Origin: Thiothrix subterranea
Lineage (GTDB): Bacteria; Pseudomonadota; Gammaproteobacteria; Thiotrichales; Thiotrichaceae
Length of the DNA: 64,000 bases
Reading direction: 5' to 3'
NCBI RefSeq assembly: GCF_016772315.1
Contig: NZ_CP053482.1
Location: 3,839,501-3,903,500 of the forward strand
Shown: in pieces, positions 1 to 9,698 of the stretch
How positions within the stretch are numbered: the stretch's first letter is position 1
Layout of the letters: each line of letters begins with the position of its first letter
Notes under the pieces: model-generated
Databases searched by the model: none
The model's input: the letters and a program-made list of their open reading frames with translations, nothing else
Told to the model about the DNA's origin: nothing
Translations under genes and position numbers: made by a program

Positions 1-1
1 A

Positions 2-115
2 CAAGCAGCGGAAGCATTTTTCATCTGGCGCGGGGTTAGACCGGATACTGCACCGGTTTTAACCCATTTGAGGGAAGAATTTCAGTCGCTTAGGGGCTAC
101 AATCCTATGACGTAG
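2..115 (+). CDS. 3' end of an unidentified gene (partial)
   Basis: From base 2 an open frame of 37 codons runs to a TAG at 113-115. The tail reads like a genuine protein C-terminus (it contains [10 protein letters not shown] and ends RGYNPMT), mixing aromatic, acidic and basic residues without low-complexity bias. The start lies outside the window, so no family can be named. It ends 26 bases before the CHAT gene and points the same way, so the two could be co-transcribed. The alternative is a chance frame, since only 114 bases are visible. Confidence 0.4.
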   Translation, partial: QAAEAFFIWRGVRPDTAPVLTHLREEFQSLRGYNPMT

Positions 116-141
116 ATACGAAAAAAAGCAGCGAGGGTTTT

Positions 142-3100
142 ATGTCTGACCAACCAGATTCAGTGCAAGCGACACCTGCATCACCGCCAGTGTCAGCCAT
201 TCTTATACCCGTCACGGATACGCCGCTGAGTCACTCGCAAGCGTTTCCCGCTGCATTAGGCGGAATATCCCGCAGTGGTGACGGTAGCGCCTACGATGAA
301 TTAATCAATCATCGGGTGGTGCACGTCACCAAAGTCTATGATTTATCAGCCAAACATTCACGTTCCACCGATCCCAGCCAAAAAGAGCAACACTTCTTGG
401 GCAACAACCAGCAGGTGTTAGCGCTCGAAGCCGAAGATGGCACGACCCTGTTTTTATCACCCGAACAATTGCGCGAACGCTTATCTACGCTGCCTGCGAG
501 TGGATTTGAGTTGCTGGATCTAAGCAAGCTCCGTGATACGACTGCTGCTTCACGGGGGTTAGGGGATTGGATTTGGTCAAAATTATCGGTCTTGGAATTA
601 GTCCCGGATAGTTTGGTGGCTGCGGCAAAAGACAAAGCACTGGAATACTTGGAAGAACGTTTGGGGGAAGAGCTGCGCGAGAAACTCGGTGATTTAGCGG
701 TTCCACAAGCATCCTGGCTGGGGGCGAAAGCCTTGATGCACGTGGTCGAATCCAAATTGGCGGGTGAGCCGGGTTTATACCAGTGGAAAACGGAGCGTTT
801 GCGCCACAGTGATCGGGTTGATCCCAGTGTTAGCCATTCGCCCTACCAAGGGCTGGTGGAGGCGGCGCAACAGGGCAAGCCGATTTTGGTGTTTATCCAC
901 GGGACGGCTTCGCATACGTTTGGCAGTTTTGGCGATTTGCGTTCTGGGAAAGATGGGGCGTGGGAGCAACTGACGCGGTGTTTCGGTGAGCATGTTTACG
1001 GCTTTGAACACCGCACGTTTTCCCAAAGCCCGATTGAAAACGTGTTGGAATTGGTGGAACTGCTACCCAAAAATACCACCTTGTCGGTAGTGACACATTC
1101 ACGCGGCGGCTTGGTCGGGGATTTATTGTGTTTGGGCAATCTGAAAGACGCTGAAATCAAGCGTTACTATCACAAAGCGCCGCTGGATCGTCAGGGCCGC
1201 CGCCAAACCGAAACCGCCGTTGAGAGCCAATTACGCGAACGCCTTGCTAAAGAAGAACAAGCGCAGTTGTGCCGTTTACGGCAATTGCTGGGTGAAAAGC
1301 AATTCACGATTCAGCGCTATGTGCGGGTCGCTTGCCCAGCGGCGGGTACGTCGATTTTGTCAGAAAACCTCGATGTGTTTTGTTCCAGCCTGTTGTCGCT
1401 GTTCAATATGGCAGCCAGCATGGTGCCGGTGGTCGGCGGGGTTATTGGCAGTAATATTTTGTCGGTGGTGCGGCGTTTGGTGCTGGAAATCGTGCAAAAG
1501 CGCATCGATCCGCATTTGATTCCGGGGCTGGAGGCGATGTTGCCGGATTCACCGCTGGCAGCGTTACTGGCGCAAGCGTCGCGGCGCGATAATATCAAAA
1601 TGGCGGTGATTTCTGGGGATGCGGAAGGCGGTGCTTTGCTCAAACGCATTATTACCTTGTTCGCGGATTGGGTTATTTTTGACAATTTCGATCATGATTT
1701 GGTAGTGGATTCGCAATCCATGCGTGGCGGTTTGGCGCGGCGGGGCATGACGTATGAGTGCTTTGTGCGCGGTGGCGATGTTAGCCATGTGCATTACTTT
1801 ATGCGGGATAGAACCCGTGCGGCGCTGTATCTGTGGTTAACGCACCCACAACCGGAAACCTTGCCGGGCTTTAATTTATTGCCGATGGATAGCGCCTTCC
1901 TCAAAGAAGTGGCTTGGGAAGCACCGCCACTTTCACGGGATGCGGGTGTGGATACGCGCCCAGTCTTGTTCTATTTGCCGGGGCTGATGGGGTCGCATTT
2001 GGAGGTGTATGCCAGCGGTGACAATAAACCCGGTGAAGGCAATCGCATTTGGTTTGATCCGACCGATTTATTTGTCGGGGGGCTGAGCCTGCTTACCCTT
2101 GATGAGAAACACTCGAATGTGCGCCCTGAGGGGATTTTCAGTCGTTATTACGGCGATTTGGCGAATCATTTGACGAGCACGTTTCAGGTAATTCCGTTTG
2201 CTTACGACTGGCGGGATGATTTGCACAAGGCAGCGGCTGATCTTGCCAATAAGATTCGGCAGGAACTGGCTAAACAGCCGCAGCGCCCAATCAGCCTGTT
2301 AGCCCATAGCATGGGCGGGTTGGTGGCACGTTTAATGATTGCGTTGAACCCAGACTTGTGGGACGAGATGGTGAAGCGCCCGGGTTGCCGTTTTGTGATG
2401 TTGGGTACGCCTAATCACGGTTCGCACATGGTGGTTGAGGCATTGCTGGGGAAAGCGGATTCGGTGCGTAATTTGGCGCGTTTTGATTTCCGGCATGATA
2501 TGAATGAGTTGTTGGGAATCATTGGTGGTTTTACAGGGTTGTTGCAGTTGTTACCCCGCCCCGGCTTTCAAGATGTCGGGATGGATAGCGCTAATGCGCC
2601 GCTGGATTATTTTCAGTCCAGCGAATGGCGTGATGCCAAAGGTCGTAATCAAGACCGTTGGTTTGGCGATGCATTATGCGCCGAGCCATCCGATGCGGCA
2701 TTGCAGCTTGCCAGCAAATTTTGGGCAGCGTTGCAAGATCAAACCGATAACGGTATTAAACACGCGCAACAGATTGCGTATGTTTTTGGGGCGGATAAGC
2801 ATACCCCGTGCGGTTTGACCCTGCATGAAGCCGAGCGTTGGCAAATGTTGGGGACGCAACAAGGCGATGGGACGGTGACGTGGGCGTCAGGTAAATTGCC
2901 GGGTTTGGCGAATACGTGGTTTATGCCGGTCGATCATGCGCGTTTGACGTGTGATAAACGCTATTTCAACGCCATTACCGCCTTGCTGTTGACGGGCAAA
3001 ACGGATGCGTTGACGCAGCAATTGCCCAGTACTTCACGCGGGATGCGTAGTGTCTACCCTTACGAGCCGCGTCCGGTATTGCGCCCCAGTAATGAAGAGC

Positions 3101-6100
3101 TGGAAATGGCGTTTTTCCGCACCACACCGCAACGTGAGTTGAATCAAGACCTTGCGCAGGCGTTGCAGGTGAGTGTGTATGCGATGGATTTACGCTTTAC
3201 CCAACACCCGATCATTTGTGGGCATTACCTTGCCGATGGCATTGCGGGTACGGAGGCGCAAATTGATCAACACTTGTTGGATGGCGCTTTAACCCAGCGT
3301 TCGCGTTTGGGCATTTATGCAGGCGATAGCGGCACTAACACGATTGTGCTGAAAGCCCGTAGCCCCGAAGACCGCAAGCGGGGGACGCGCCATGGGGCGA
3401 TTATTGTAGGCTTGGGTGAGTGGAATACGATCACGGCACAAACGATTGCCGAAACGGTGCGGGATGGAGTGTTGGAATATTTGTTGTACAGCGCGGAACA
3501 TGATGTCGCATTGGATAGCAATGCCACCATTAAGCCGCTGATACTCAACAGTTTGCTGGTCGGTTACAACTCCACCGCCCACATTAGTATTGTGTCATCC
3601 ATTGATGCGATTGTGCGCGGGGTGTGTGCCGCGAATCAGCAATTCCGCAATACCAAACTCAAGCCGGGCTTGTGTGTGGGCGAATTGCGTTTTGTGGAAT
3701 TTTTCCTCGATACCGCGATTACGGCGGCTCATGCGGTGCGTGAATTGCCGTTACGGGTAGAAAAGGATCTGGAGCGTTTGGAAGCGCGGGTGATTCCCGC
3801 CAGTGAGTTGAAGTTCTACAAAGAAGCGCCCCGGCAACGTCTGAGTGAACGTTCGGCTGGCGGCTACTGGGCGCGGCTTATGATCACCAATGATGATGAT
3901 ACAGCGGAAACGAACGCCATTGCGAAAAAGCTGAAATACGTGTTTCTCTCCGAACGCGCCCGTGCCGAGGCGATTGAGCACATGCGCCAGCCCGGTTTGA
4001 TTGAGGCATTGATCCGTGAACAAGTGACCAAGCCGTCGTATGATGCCGATGTGTGTCGCACCTTGTTTCAATTAATGATTCCCTTGGATTTCAAAACGGC
4101 AGCGCGGCAAACCGAGCAATTGCTGTTGGTATTGGATGCGTACACCGCCAACTTGCCGTGGGAAATGCTGCAAGCGGATGATGAGCCATTGGCATTGAAA
4201 ATGGCGATGGTGCGGCAATTGGTGGCGTTGCGTTACCGCAAAACAGTGCGTGGCAGCCTGAAAAATACCGCGTGTGTGATCGGGAATCCGGCAACGACGG
4301 GGTTTTTCCGGCATTACCCCGTGGATAATCAACCGCGTAGCCCAACGGGTGATGGTAGCTTGGCTTCTTTGCGCGGGGCAACGGAGGAGGCGCACGCTGT
4401 GGCGCAGGCATTGCGTACCGCTAATTACGCGGTGGAAACGCTTTATCCCGCGTCGTCTAATGCCGCGCCGGAACACACCGCGATTCAAGTATTCAACACG
4501 CTATTCAAGCGCCCGTATCGCATTTTGATGATTGCCGCGCACGGGGTGGTGGGAATCGTCGGGAAAGATGGGGTCGAGCGCAGTGGGGTGGTGCTCTCTG
4601 ATGGGGTGATGATCACGGCGGCTGAAGTGGGGCAAATGGAAGTGGTGCCGGATTTGGTGTTCCTCAATTGCTGCCATTTGGGTGAAATCAGCCAGATGCC
4701 ATACAGCAGTTATAATCGCTTGGCTTACGGGGTTTCGCGCGAATTGATCGAAATGGGGGTGCGGTGCGTGATTGCGGCGGGCTGGGCAGTCGATGATCAG
4801 GCCGCCAAAAGTTTTTCGACGGAATTCTTCCGCCAGTTTGTGGAAAGCAATCAACCGTTTGGTGCTGCGGTGTTTCGCGCCCGCAAACACGTTCACCAGA
4901 ATTACCCGAATTCCAATACGTGGGGCGCGTATCAAGCTTACGGCGATCCTGTTTATGTTTTGGATAATAGTGAAATAGCGCCCAAACACCGCGAAGTCTG
5001 GACGCCGGTTGCCCCGCAGGAATTGCTGATCAAATTGGAAGATTTGCGCATCAGTCATCAGCATTGCACCAATACGAGTCAAAAGTTGTCTTTTGCAGCG
5101 TTGCAAGAGCGCATTAGCTGCCTGTTGAAAGCAGTACCGAGTGAGTGGCTGGATAAGCCTGATGTGCAATACAAGTTGGGGCATGTGTACGCGGAATGGG
5201 GCTGTGATGGTTATGAAGCAGCGTTGGAGGCTTACCGCAAAGCGATTCAGGCCGATAGCCGCAACGGGCAAGTGCCACTCGCTGCTTTTGAGCAATTATC
5301 AAATATCGAAGTGCGTCATGTGGCTAGTTTGTCCCAAAAACTGTGTGCGCAATTGATGACGCTGGATGCCAGCCAGATGCAAGACGCGGTTCGCTGTAAA
5401 GCACTGCGTCAGGATTTGCGTCAATACCCCGACTGGTTAAAGCGCATTGATAAAGCAGTAGAGCGTTTGGAAAATCTGTTCGCCTTGCAGCCGTTGGATG
5501 ACGAGGCGAAAATCCCACCGTCGCAGGCAGAACGTTACAGTTTGATTGGCAGCGCTTGGAAGCGTAAGGCACAAGTGCAGGCTAATATTGATGAAATTTT
5601 ACAGTTTTTACAGTTATTGTCGCCAAAATCTGGTTCGGATAAACACTTATTGGTTGATCTGCTCGAATGTGAGAGTAAGTTACAGAAAAAGCTAACAACA
5701 CTGTCTGATTGGTCGAAGGTTGCGCATTCCTTGGCGTGCAGCAGTAAGGCGTATAAAAAAGGCGAAAACATGACCTTTAATGGCGAGTTTAACGCTTATC
5801 CCTTGCTCAATCGCTTGCAATTGCAGGGGGTATTAGCACCGCAACAAGACGCAGAGGCGCGTGAAAAACACATGGCGTTGGCGCGTCAGGCACAGGCTCA
5901 TGCGCGGCAATGTTTCCAGAATTCGTATGATTTCTTTGATGCGGTCATGGTGGCTGATGCAGAGGTGGCGTTGTACTTATTGCAAGCCGATTATAACGAT
6001 GAGAATGTTGGGCGCTTAGTCGGCGCGTATCAGGAAGCCATGCACAAAGTTTCCAAAACGGCGCGTGAATTGGGGTCGGTGATTGAGCAATTGCATTTTC

Positions 6101-6225
6101 TGGCACGCTTAACGGCAATGCGCGACCGTGAAACTGGCAGCACGGCAGGATCACCGTGCAGCACTATTTTGGATAAAGTGGCAAAAACCTTGCAAAATTA
6201 TCAGAGTGGTGCATCAATTCAATAA
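142..6225 (+). CDS. Giant alpha/beta-hydrolase - CHAT caspase-like - TPR protein
   Basis: This 2027-residue protein has no signal peptide and is probably cytoplasmic. Residues about 245-560 form a first alpha/beta-hydrolase unit with an oxyanion-type FIHGTAS and a THSRGG elbow (Ser320). Residues about 610-960 form a second, LCAT/PGAP1-like lipase unit, with LPGLMGS near its start and the nucleophile elbow AHSMGG (Ser723). Residues about 1030-1200 resemble the module that often precedes CHAT domains (CGHYLADGI, RSRLGIYAGD). A CHAT domain follows, with a plausible His1467 (IAAHG) and Cys1511 (LNCCHLG) protease dyad. The C-terminus, from about 1660, is helical and TPR-like. CHAT proteins are caspase relatives used in conflict and regulated-death systems. 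A lipase plus protease on one chain suggests a membrane-attacking effector under proteolytic control; that role is inference. Start ATG 142 follows a GCGAGGG ribosome site. The last 12 bases overlap convergent yceF. Confidence 0.85.
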   Translation: MSDQPDSVQATPASPPVSAILIPVTDTPLSHSQAFPAALGGISRSGDGSAYDELINHRVVHVTKVYDLSAKHSRSTDPSQKEQHFLGNNQQVLALEAEDGTTLFLSPEQLRERLSTLPASGFELLDLSKLRDTTAASRGLGDWIWSKLSVLELVPDSLVAAAKDKALEYLEERLGEELREKLGDLAVPQASWLGAKALMHVVESKLAGEPGLYQWKTERLRHSDRVDPSVSHSPYQGLVEAAQQGKPILVFIHGTASHTFGSFGDLRSGKDGAWEQLTRCFGEHVYGFEHRTFSQSPIENVLELVELLPKNTTLSVVTHSRGGLVGDLLCLGNLKDAEIKRYYHKAPLDRQGRRQTETAVESQLRERLAKEEQAQLCRLRQLLGEKQFTIQRYVRVACPAAGTSILSENLDVFCSSLLSLFNMAASMVPVVGGVIGSNILSVVRRLVLEIVQKRIDPHLIPGLEAMLPDSPLAALLAQASRRDNIKMAVISGDAEGGALLKRIITLFADWVIFDNFDHDLVVDSQSMRGGLARRGMTYECFVRGGDVSHVHYFMRDRTRAALYLWLTHPQPETLPGFNLLPMDSAFLKEVAWEAPPLSRDAGVDTRPVLFYLPGLMGSHLEVYASGDNKPGEGNRIWFDPTDLFVGGLSLLTLDEKHSNVRPEGIFSRYYGDLANHLTSTFQVIPFAYDWRDDLHKAAADLANKIRQELAKQPQRPISLLAHSMGGLVARLMIALNPDLWDEMVKRPGCRFVMLGTPNHGSHMVVEALLGKADSVRNLARFDFRHDMNELLGIIGGFTGLLQLLPRPGFQDVGMDSANAPLDYFQSSEWRDAKGRNQDRWFGDALCAEPSDAALQLASKFWAALQDQTDNGIKHAQQIAYVFGADKHTPCGLTLHEAERWQMLGTQQGDGTVTWASGKLPGLANTWFMPVDHARLTCDKRYFNAITALLLTGKTDALTQQLPSTSRGMRSVYPYEPRPVLRPSNEELEMAFFRTTPQRELNQDLAQALQVSVYAMDLRFTQHPIICGHYLADGIAGTEAQIDQHLLDGALTQRSRLGIYAGDSGTNTIVLKARSPEDRKRGTRHGAIIVGLGEWNTITAQTIAETVRDGVLEYLLYSAEHDVALDSNATIKPLILNSLLVGYNSTAHISIVSSIDAIVRGVCAANQQFRNTKLKPGLCVGELRFVEFFLDTAITAAHAVRELPLRVEKDLERLEARVIPASELKFYKEAPRQRLSERSAGGYWARLMITNDDDTAETNAIAKKLKYVFLSERARAEAIEHMRQPGLIEALIREQVTKPSYDADVCRTLFQLMIPLDFKTAARQTEQLLLVLDAYTANLPWEMLQADDEPLALKMAMVRQLVALRYRKTVRGSLKNTACVIGNPATTGFFRHYPVDNQPRSPTGDGSLASLRGATEEAHAVAQALRTANYAVETLYPASSNAAPEHTAIQVFNTLFKRPYRILMIAAHGVVGIVGKDGVERSGVVLSDGVMITAAEVGQMEVVPDLVFLNCCHLGEISQMPYSSYNRLAYGVSRELIEMGVRCVIAAGWAVDDQAAKSFSTEFFRQFVESNQPFGAAVFRARKHVHQNYPNSNTWGAYQAYGDPVYVLDNSEIAPKHREVWTPVAPQELLIKLEDLRISHQHCTNTSQKLSFAALQERISCLLKAVPSEWLDKPDVQYKLGHVYAEWGCDGYEAALEAYRKAIQADSRNGQVPLAAFEQLSNIEVRHVASLSQKLCAQLMTLDASQMQDAVRCKALRQDLRQYPDWLKRIDKAVERLENLFALQPLDDEAKIPPSQAERYSLIGSAWKRKAQVQANIDEILQFLQLLSPKSGSDKHLLVDLLECESKLQKKLTTLSDWSKVAHSLACSSKAYKKGENMTFNGEFNAYPLLNRLQLQGVLAPQQDAEAREKHMALARQAQAHARQCFQNSYDFFDAVMVADAEVALYLLQADYNDENVGRLVGAYQEAMHKVSKTARELGSVIEQLHFLARLTAMRDRETGSTAGSPCSTILDKVAKTLQNYQSGASIQ

Positions 6226-6798
6226 GCTGATGCCGACTGTTCGCAACATCTCACTTAAACGAATCAGCGGCAACCCCATCAAGGCGCTGGGGTCGTCGCC
6301 ATGCATACGCTTAAATAAAGTGATTCCTAGGCTTTCCGAACGGAAACTGCCTGCGCAATTATAGGGCTGGTCTTTGTGTAAGTATGCATCTATTTCCGCA
6401 TCGCTCAATTCACGGAAATCCACCGCAAATGGCACAACATCCAACTGATACGAACCATCACGGCTGTCATACAAGCACAAGCCCGTCAGGAACGCGACCG
6501 TTTGCCCAGAGGCGTTTTGCAATTGCTTGACGGCATTTTCATGATTGCCCGGTTTGCCGATCACTTGCTCGTGTAAAACTGCACACTGATCCGAACCAAT
6601 AATCAACGCATCAGGGTATTGCGCTGCGACCGCTTGCGCTTTTTGCAAGGATAAGCGTAACACCATGTCACGCGCACTTTCGCCCGCTAGACGGATTTCA
6701 TCAATATCCGGTGCAGCAGTCTCGAAGGGGCAATGCAGGCGTTGCATCAGTTCGCGGCGGTAGGGGGAGGTCGAGCCAAGGATCAAAGTTCGCGTCAT
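6214..6798 (-). CDS. yceF: Maf-family nucleotide pyrophosphatase (YceF type)
   Basis: Members of the Maf family hydrolyse non-canonical nucleoside triphosphates; the YceF branch prefers 7-methyl-GTP, giving the monophosphate and pyrophosphate. The 194-residue length is typical. The N-terminal substrate loop GSTSPYRRELM, the catalytic IIGSDQ segment and the CAGSFRSE region are all present. Placement divergent from yceD-rpmF-plsX-fabH matches Escherichia coli, which supports the YceF assignment over Maf/YhdE. Its 3' end overlaps the convergent CHAT gene by 12 bases. Confidence 0.9.
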   Translation of the reverse strand: MTRTLILGSTSPYRRELMQRLHCPFETAAPDIDEIRLAGESARDMVLRLSLQKAQAVAAQYPDALIIGSDQCAVLHEQVIGKPGNHENAVKQLQNASGQTVAFLTGLCLYDSRDGSYQLDVVPFAVDFRELSDAEIDAYLHKDQPYNCAGSFRSESLGITLFKRMHGDDPSALMGLPLIRLSEMLRTVGISLLN

Positions 6799-6833
6799 CG
6801 TTTAAAGTATCCCAATAAAAAAACAGAAATTTC

Positions 6834-6863
6834 TTTACACATTATAGGCTGGATTCATATAAT
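6834..6863 (+). promoter_or_regulatory. Sigma70 promoter of the yceD-rpmF operon
   Basis: A TTTACA -35 box (6834-6839) and a perfect TATAAT -10 box (6858-6863) are separated by 18 bases. Transcription should begin around 6869-6871, only two to four bases before the yceD ATG at 6873. The predicted message is therefore leaderless or nearly so, and no Shine-Dalgarno could fit. Confidence 0.7.
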
Positions 6864-6872
6864 CCCGCGCTT

Positions 6873-7418
6873 ATGTTGAACAGACTACCCGTAGACGTTA
6901 ATCCCTTTAAACTGATTGAGCAAGGAAGATGCTTAGTCGGTGTTGTGCCGTTGCAGCAATTACCGCGTTTAGCGGCGCTTGCTTTAGATGGAACGGAGGA
7001 TATGGCCGTAACCTTGGATTTCACCCGCAGTGCTGGTGGTCGTCCAATGATCAAGGGACATATCCGTGGCAAATTACTGTTGGAATGCCAACGTTGTATG
7101 CAGCCCGTGACGATTAACCTTGATGCGCCCGTACAAGTAGCACTGACAACGTTTGAGTCGGATGAACGCCCCGAACAAGAAGGCTTAGAGGCTTGGTTGA
7201 TCGAGGACGAACGGCTGTTTATACAGGATTTCGTTGAAGATGAAATTCTTCTGGCTCTGCCTTTAGTGGCAAAGCATGAGCAGTGTGAACCGTTGCGCAA
7301 GTTGATTGAAGCCTTGCCGTCGGATGAGCCTGTTACAGAAAATGAGCAAGAGGATGTTGCGGCTAGCGCCAAGAAAAATCCCTTTGCAGTGTTAAAAAAT
7401 TGGAAAAAACCGGAGTAA
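6873..7418 (+). CDS. yceD: YceD (DUF177), 23S rRNA accumulation protein
   Basis: YceD/DUF177 proteins are widely conserved, linked to 23S rRNA accumulation, and encoded directly before ribosomal protein L32. The 181 residues contain the family's CQRCMQPV motif in the middle, an acidic segment, EDEILLALPLV, and a C-terminal NPFAVLKNWKK. The ATG at 6873 fits the family N-terminus, although it lies almost at the predicted transcription start. rpmF begins six bases after its stop. Confidence 0.9.
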   Translation: MLNRLPVDVNPFKLIEQGRCLVGVVPLQQLPRLAALALDGTEDMAVTLDFTRSAGGRPMIKGHIRGKLLLECQRCMQPVTINLDAPVQVALTTFESDERPEQEGLEAWLIEDERLFIQDFVEDEILLALPLVAKHEQCEPLRKLIEALPSDEPVTENEQEDVAASAKKNPFAVLKNWKKPE

Positions 7419-7424
7419 CAGACT

Positions 7425-7619
7425 ATGGCAGTCGGTCAAGCTCGAATGACTCGTTCAAAACGCGGTATGCGCCGTTCACACGATGCACTTTCTAACCCTA
7501 CTTTGTCAGTGGATGCAACCACCGGTGAAACACACTTGCGTCATCACATGACTAAAGACGGTTTCTACCGTGGTCGTCAAATCATCAAAACGGCGGTTGC
7601 TGCGGATGACGAAGCGTAA
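7425..7619 (+). CDS. rpmF: 50S ribosomal protein L32
   Basis: This 64-residue basic protein starts [20 protein letters not shown], the standard L32 N-terminus, and continues with [15 protein letters not shown]. It is a structural protein of the large ribosomal subunit. The zinc-binding cysteines of some L32 forms are absent, so this is the Cys-minus type common in proteobacteria. It is co-transcribed with yceD and followed by a strong terminator hairpin before plsX. Confidence 0.97.
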   Translation: MAVGQARMTRSKRGMRRSHDALSNPTLSVDATTGETHLRHHMTKDGFYRGRQIIKTAVAADDEA

Positions 7620-7659
7620 GTGGTAACACCACGCGCTTTTTCTTGACACAATCGACTAG

Positions 7660-7688
7660 AATCGCGGGCTTGACCCGCGATTTTTTTT
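7660..7688 (+). terminator. Rho-independent terminator between rpmF and plsX
   Basis: A perfect nine-base stem (AATCGCGGG at 7660-7668, CCCGCGATT at 7674-7682) with a five-base loop is followed by more T residues to 7688. It lies inside what is usually one operon, so it probably attenuates read-through and lets L32 be made in excess over PlsX. A smaller inverted repeat (GTGGT-aac-ACCAC, 7620-7632) lies just upstream. Confidence 0.8.
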
Positions 7689-7704
7689 CAGGAAAGGGGA
7701 TAGT

Positions 7705-8733
7705 ATGGCTGAACGGTATCGCATCGCGCTGGATGCGATGGGTGGGGATCATGGGCTGTCAGTGGTAGTACCTGCCGCTTTGGAAGCTTTGAAACAACAC
7801 AAGGATATTGCCTTGATCTTGGTGGGCGATGAAGCTCAGATCACTGCCGAATTGACGCAACACAAAGCCACACTGACAGACAATCTCAGCATACGCCACG
7901 CCTCGCAAGTGGTGCAGATGGATGAAGCGCCAGCCACTGCCCTGAAAAACAAAAAAGATTCCTCCATGCGCGTCGCCATTAATTTGGTAAAAGCGGGTGA
8001 AGCCGACGCAGCGGTGAGCGCAGGCAATACCGGCGCACTCATGGCAACCGGACGTTTCGTGTTGAAAACCTTACCCGGTATTGACCGCCCCGCGATTTGC
8101 AGTATTTTGCCGTCGATGAAAGGGCATACCCACATGCTCGACTTGGGCGCGAACGTCGATTCCGAAGCGGAACACCTTTACCAGTTCGCTCTCATGGGTT
8201 CAGAACTCACCAAAGCCATCGACAATAACCCTAATCCCCGTGTCGGCTTGCTGAATATCGGGCAAGAAGCCATCAAAGGTAATGAGCAAGTCAAAGCTGC
8301 TAATGCCTTATTGCAAGGTAGCCCGTTGAATTACATCGGTTATGTGGAAGGCGACGACATCTATTTGGGCAATGTCGATGTGGTGGTGTGCGATGGTTTT
8401 GTGGGCAATGTTGCGCTCAAAACCAGCGAAGGTTTGGCGAAGATGATTTCCGCGCACCTCAAGCAAGGTTTTAAAGCCAACCTGTTTACTAAAATAGCTG
8501 CATTAATTTCTTTACCCGTGTTGAAATCATTCCGCAACAAATTTGACCCTAGAAGCTATAATGGTGCAAGTTTGCTGGGGCTACAGGGTATTGTAGTTAA
8601 AAGCCACGGCGGTGCGGATAGTGTGGCGTATGCGAATGCGATCAGCATTGCCCGCACCGAAATTATCGAAAAAGTCCCCCAGCGTATTCATAAGCAGTTA
8701 GAAAATTTGCTCGCACAGAGGCAGACAGCATGA
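7705..8733 (+). CDS. plsX: Phosphate acyltransferase PlsX
   Basis: PlsX converts acyl-ACP and phosphate into acyl-phosphate, the acyl donor for PlsY in phospholipid synthesis, as a peripheral membrane enzyme. The 342 residues begin with the hallmark [10 protein letters not shown] and contain [33 protein letters not shown] and [11 protein letters not shown], all family signatures. A good ribosome site (AGGAAAGGGG) precedes the ATG. The stop overlaps the fabH start (ATGA), indicating translational coupling. Confidence 0.97.
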   Translation: MAERYRIALDAMGGDHGLSVVVPAALEALKQHKDIALILVGDEAQITAELTQHKATLTDNLSIRHASQVVQMDEAPATALKNKKDSSMRVAINLVKAGEADAAVSAGNTGALMATGRFVLKTLPGIDRPAICSILPSMKGHTHMLDLGANVDSEAEHLYQFALMGSELTKAIDNNPNPRVGLLNIGQEAIKGNEQVKAANALLQGSPLNYIGYVEGDDIYLGNVDVVVCDGFVGNVALKTSEGLAKMISAHLKQGFKANLFTKIAALISLPVLKSFRNKFDPRSYNGASLLGLQGIVVKSHGGADSVAYANAISIARTEIIEKVPQRIHKQLENLLAQRQTA

Positions 8734-9698
8734 TCTATTCTCGTATTACCGGTACTGGCAGTTACTTGCCAGAAAAGATTCTGACCAATAAAGACCTCGA
8801 AAAAATGGTCGATACCACCGATGAGTGGATTTTTGAACGTACTGGTATCCGTGAACGTCATGTCGTCGAAACGGAAAGCGCCTCTGATCTGGCGGAACAC
8901 GCTGCCCGCCGTGCCTTGGAAATGGCGGGGAAGCGCCCCGAAGATGTTGACCTGATTATTGTCGGCACATCCACCCCCGACTTGGTGTTTCCGAGCACCG
9001 CTTGTTTGCTGCAAAACAAGCTCGGTATTCGCAATGGCGCAGCGGCGTTTGATGTGAATGCCGCGTGTGCTGGTTTTGTGTTTGCCTTGAGTATTGCTGA
9101 CAAGTTTGTGCGCACCGGCACCAGCAAATGCGCCTTGGTCGTGGGCGCAGAAGCCATGTCAAAGATCCTGAACTGGGAAGATCGCGGGACGTGCATTTTG
9201 TTCGGCGATGGCGCAGGTGCGGTGGTGATCGAAGCCAGCGAAGAGGCAGGCATCCTTTCCACACACGTTCATGCGGATGGTGCTTACGACCAGCTCTTAA
9301 ATGTGAATGGCGGTATTTCACGCAATCAAGACGCATTGCGCAGCGATGGCCCACAGATGCAAATGCGCGGCAACGAAGTCTTTAAGGTTGCCGTCAATAC
9401 CTTAGGGCGCATTGTGGATGAAACGCTTGAAGCTAACGGCATGACCAAAGCTGACGTGAATTGGTTAGTGCCGCATCAAGCCAATATCCGCATTATTCAA
9501 GCCACCGCGAAAAAATTGGATATGTCGATGGATCACGTCGTGGTCACAGTCGAGTCACACGGCAATACGTCCTCCGCCTCGGTGCCATTGGCATTGGATA
9601 CTGCCGTGCGTGACGGACGTATCAAACGCGGCGAAATCATTTTGCTGGAAGCCTTCGGTGGCGGCTTTACGTGGGGTTCGGCGCTAGTGAAGTTCTAA
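8730..9698 (+). CDS. fabH: 3-oxoacyl-ACP synthase III (FabH)
   Basis: FabH condenses acetyl-CoA with malonyl-ACP to start type II fatty-acid synthesis. The 322-residue protein has the catalytic triad context: Cys113 in AACAGF, His in PHQANIRI and Asn in SHGNTSSAS. The C-terminal [16 protein letters not shown] is also typical. It overlaps plsX by four bases. The usual next gene, fabD, is absent here; a CYTH phosphatase gene follows instead, starting on the last base of the fabH stop codon. Confidence 0.97.
   Translation: MIYSRITGTGSYLPEKILTNKDLEKMVDTTDEWIFERTGIRERHVVETESASDLAEHAARRALEMAGKRPEDVDLIIVGTSTPDLVFPSTACLLQNKLGIRNGAAAFDVNAACAGFVFALSIADKFVRTGTSKCALVVGAEAMSKILNWEDRGTCILFGDGAGAVVIEASEEAGILSTHVHADGAYDQLLNVNGGISRNQDALRSDGPQMQMRGNEVFKVAVNTLGRIVDETLEANGMTKADVNWLVPHQANIRIIQATAKKLDMSMDHVVVTVESHGNTSSASVPLALDTAVRDGRIKRGEIILLEAFGGGFTWGSALVKF

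Noticed and set aside
4501-5295. 264-codon minus-strand open frame inside the CHAT gene
   Set aside because: It lies wholly antisense to a clear multidomain protein, has no recognisable family and His/Arg/Gln-biased composition typical of shadow frames.
7643-7662. Promoter for plsX (TTGACA 7643-7648 with TAGAAT 7657-7662)
   Set aside because: The two boxes are only eight bases apart, far too close for sigma70, and the second overlaps the terminator stem.
9671-9697. Upstream start for the CYTH gene
   Set aside because: Adds nine residues encoded inside fabH; the CYTH signature begins directly after the ATG at 9698.
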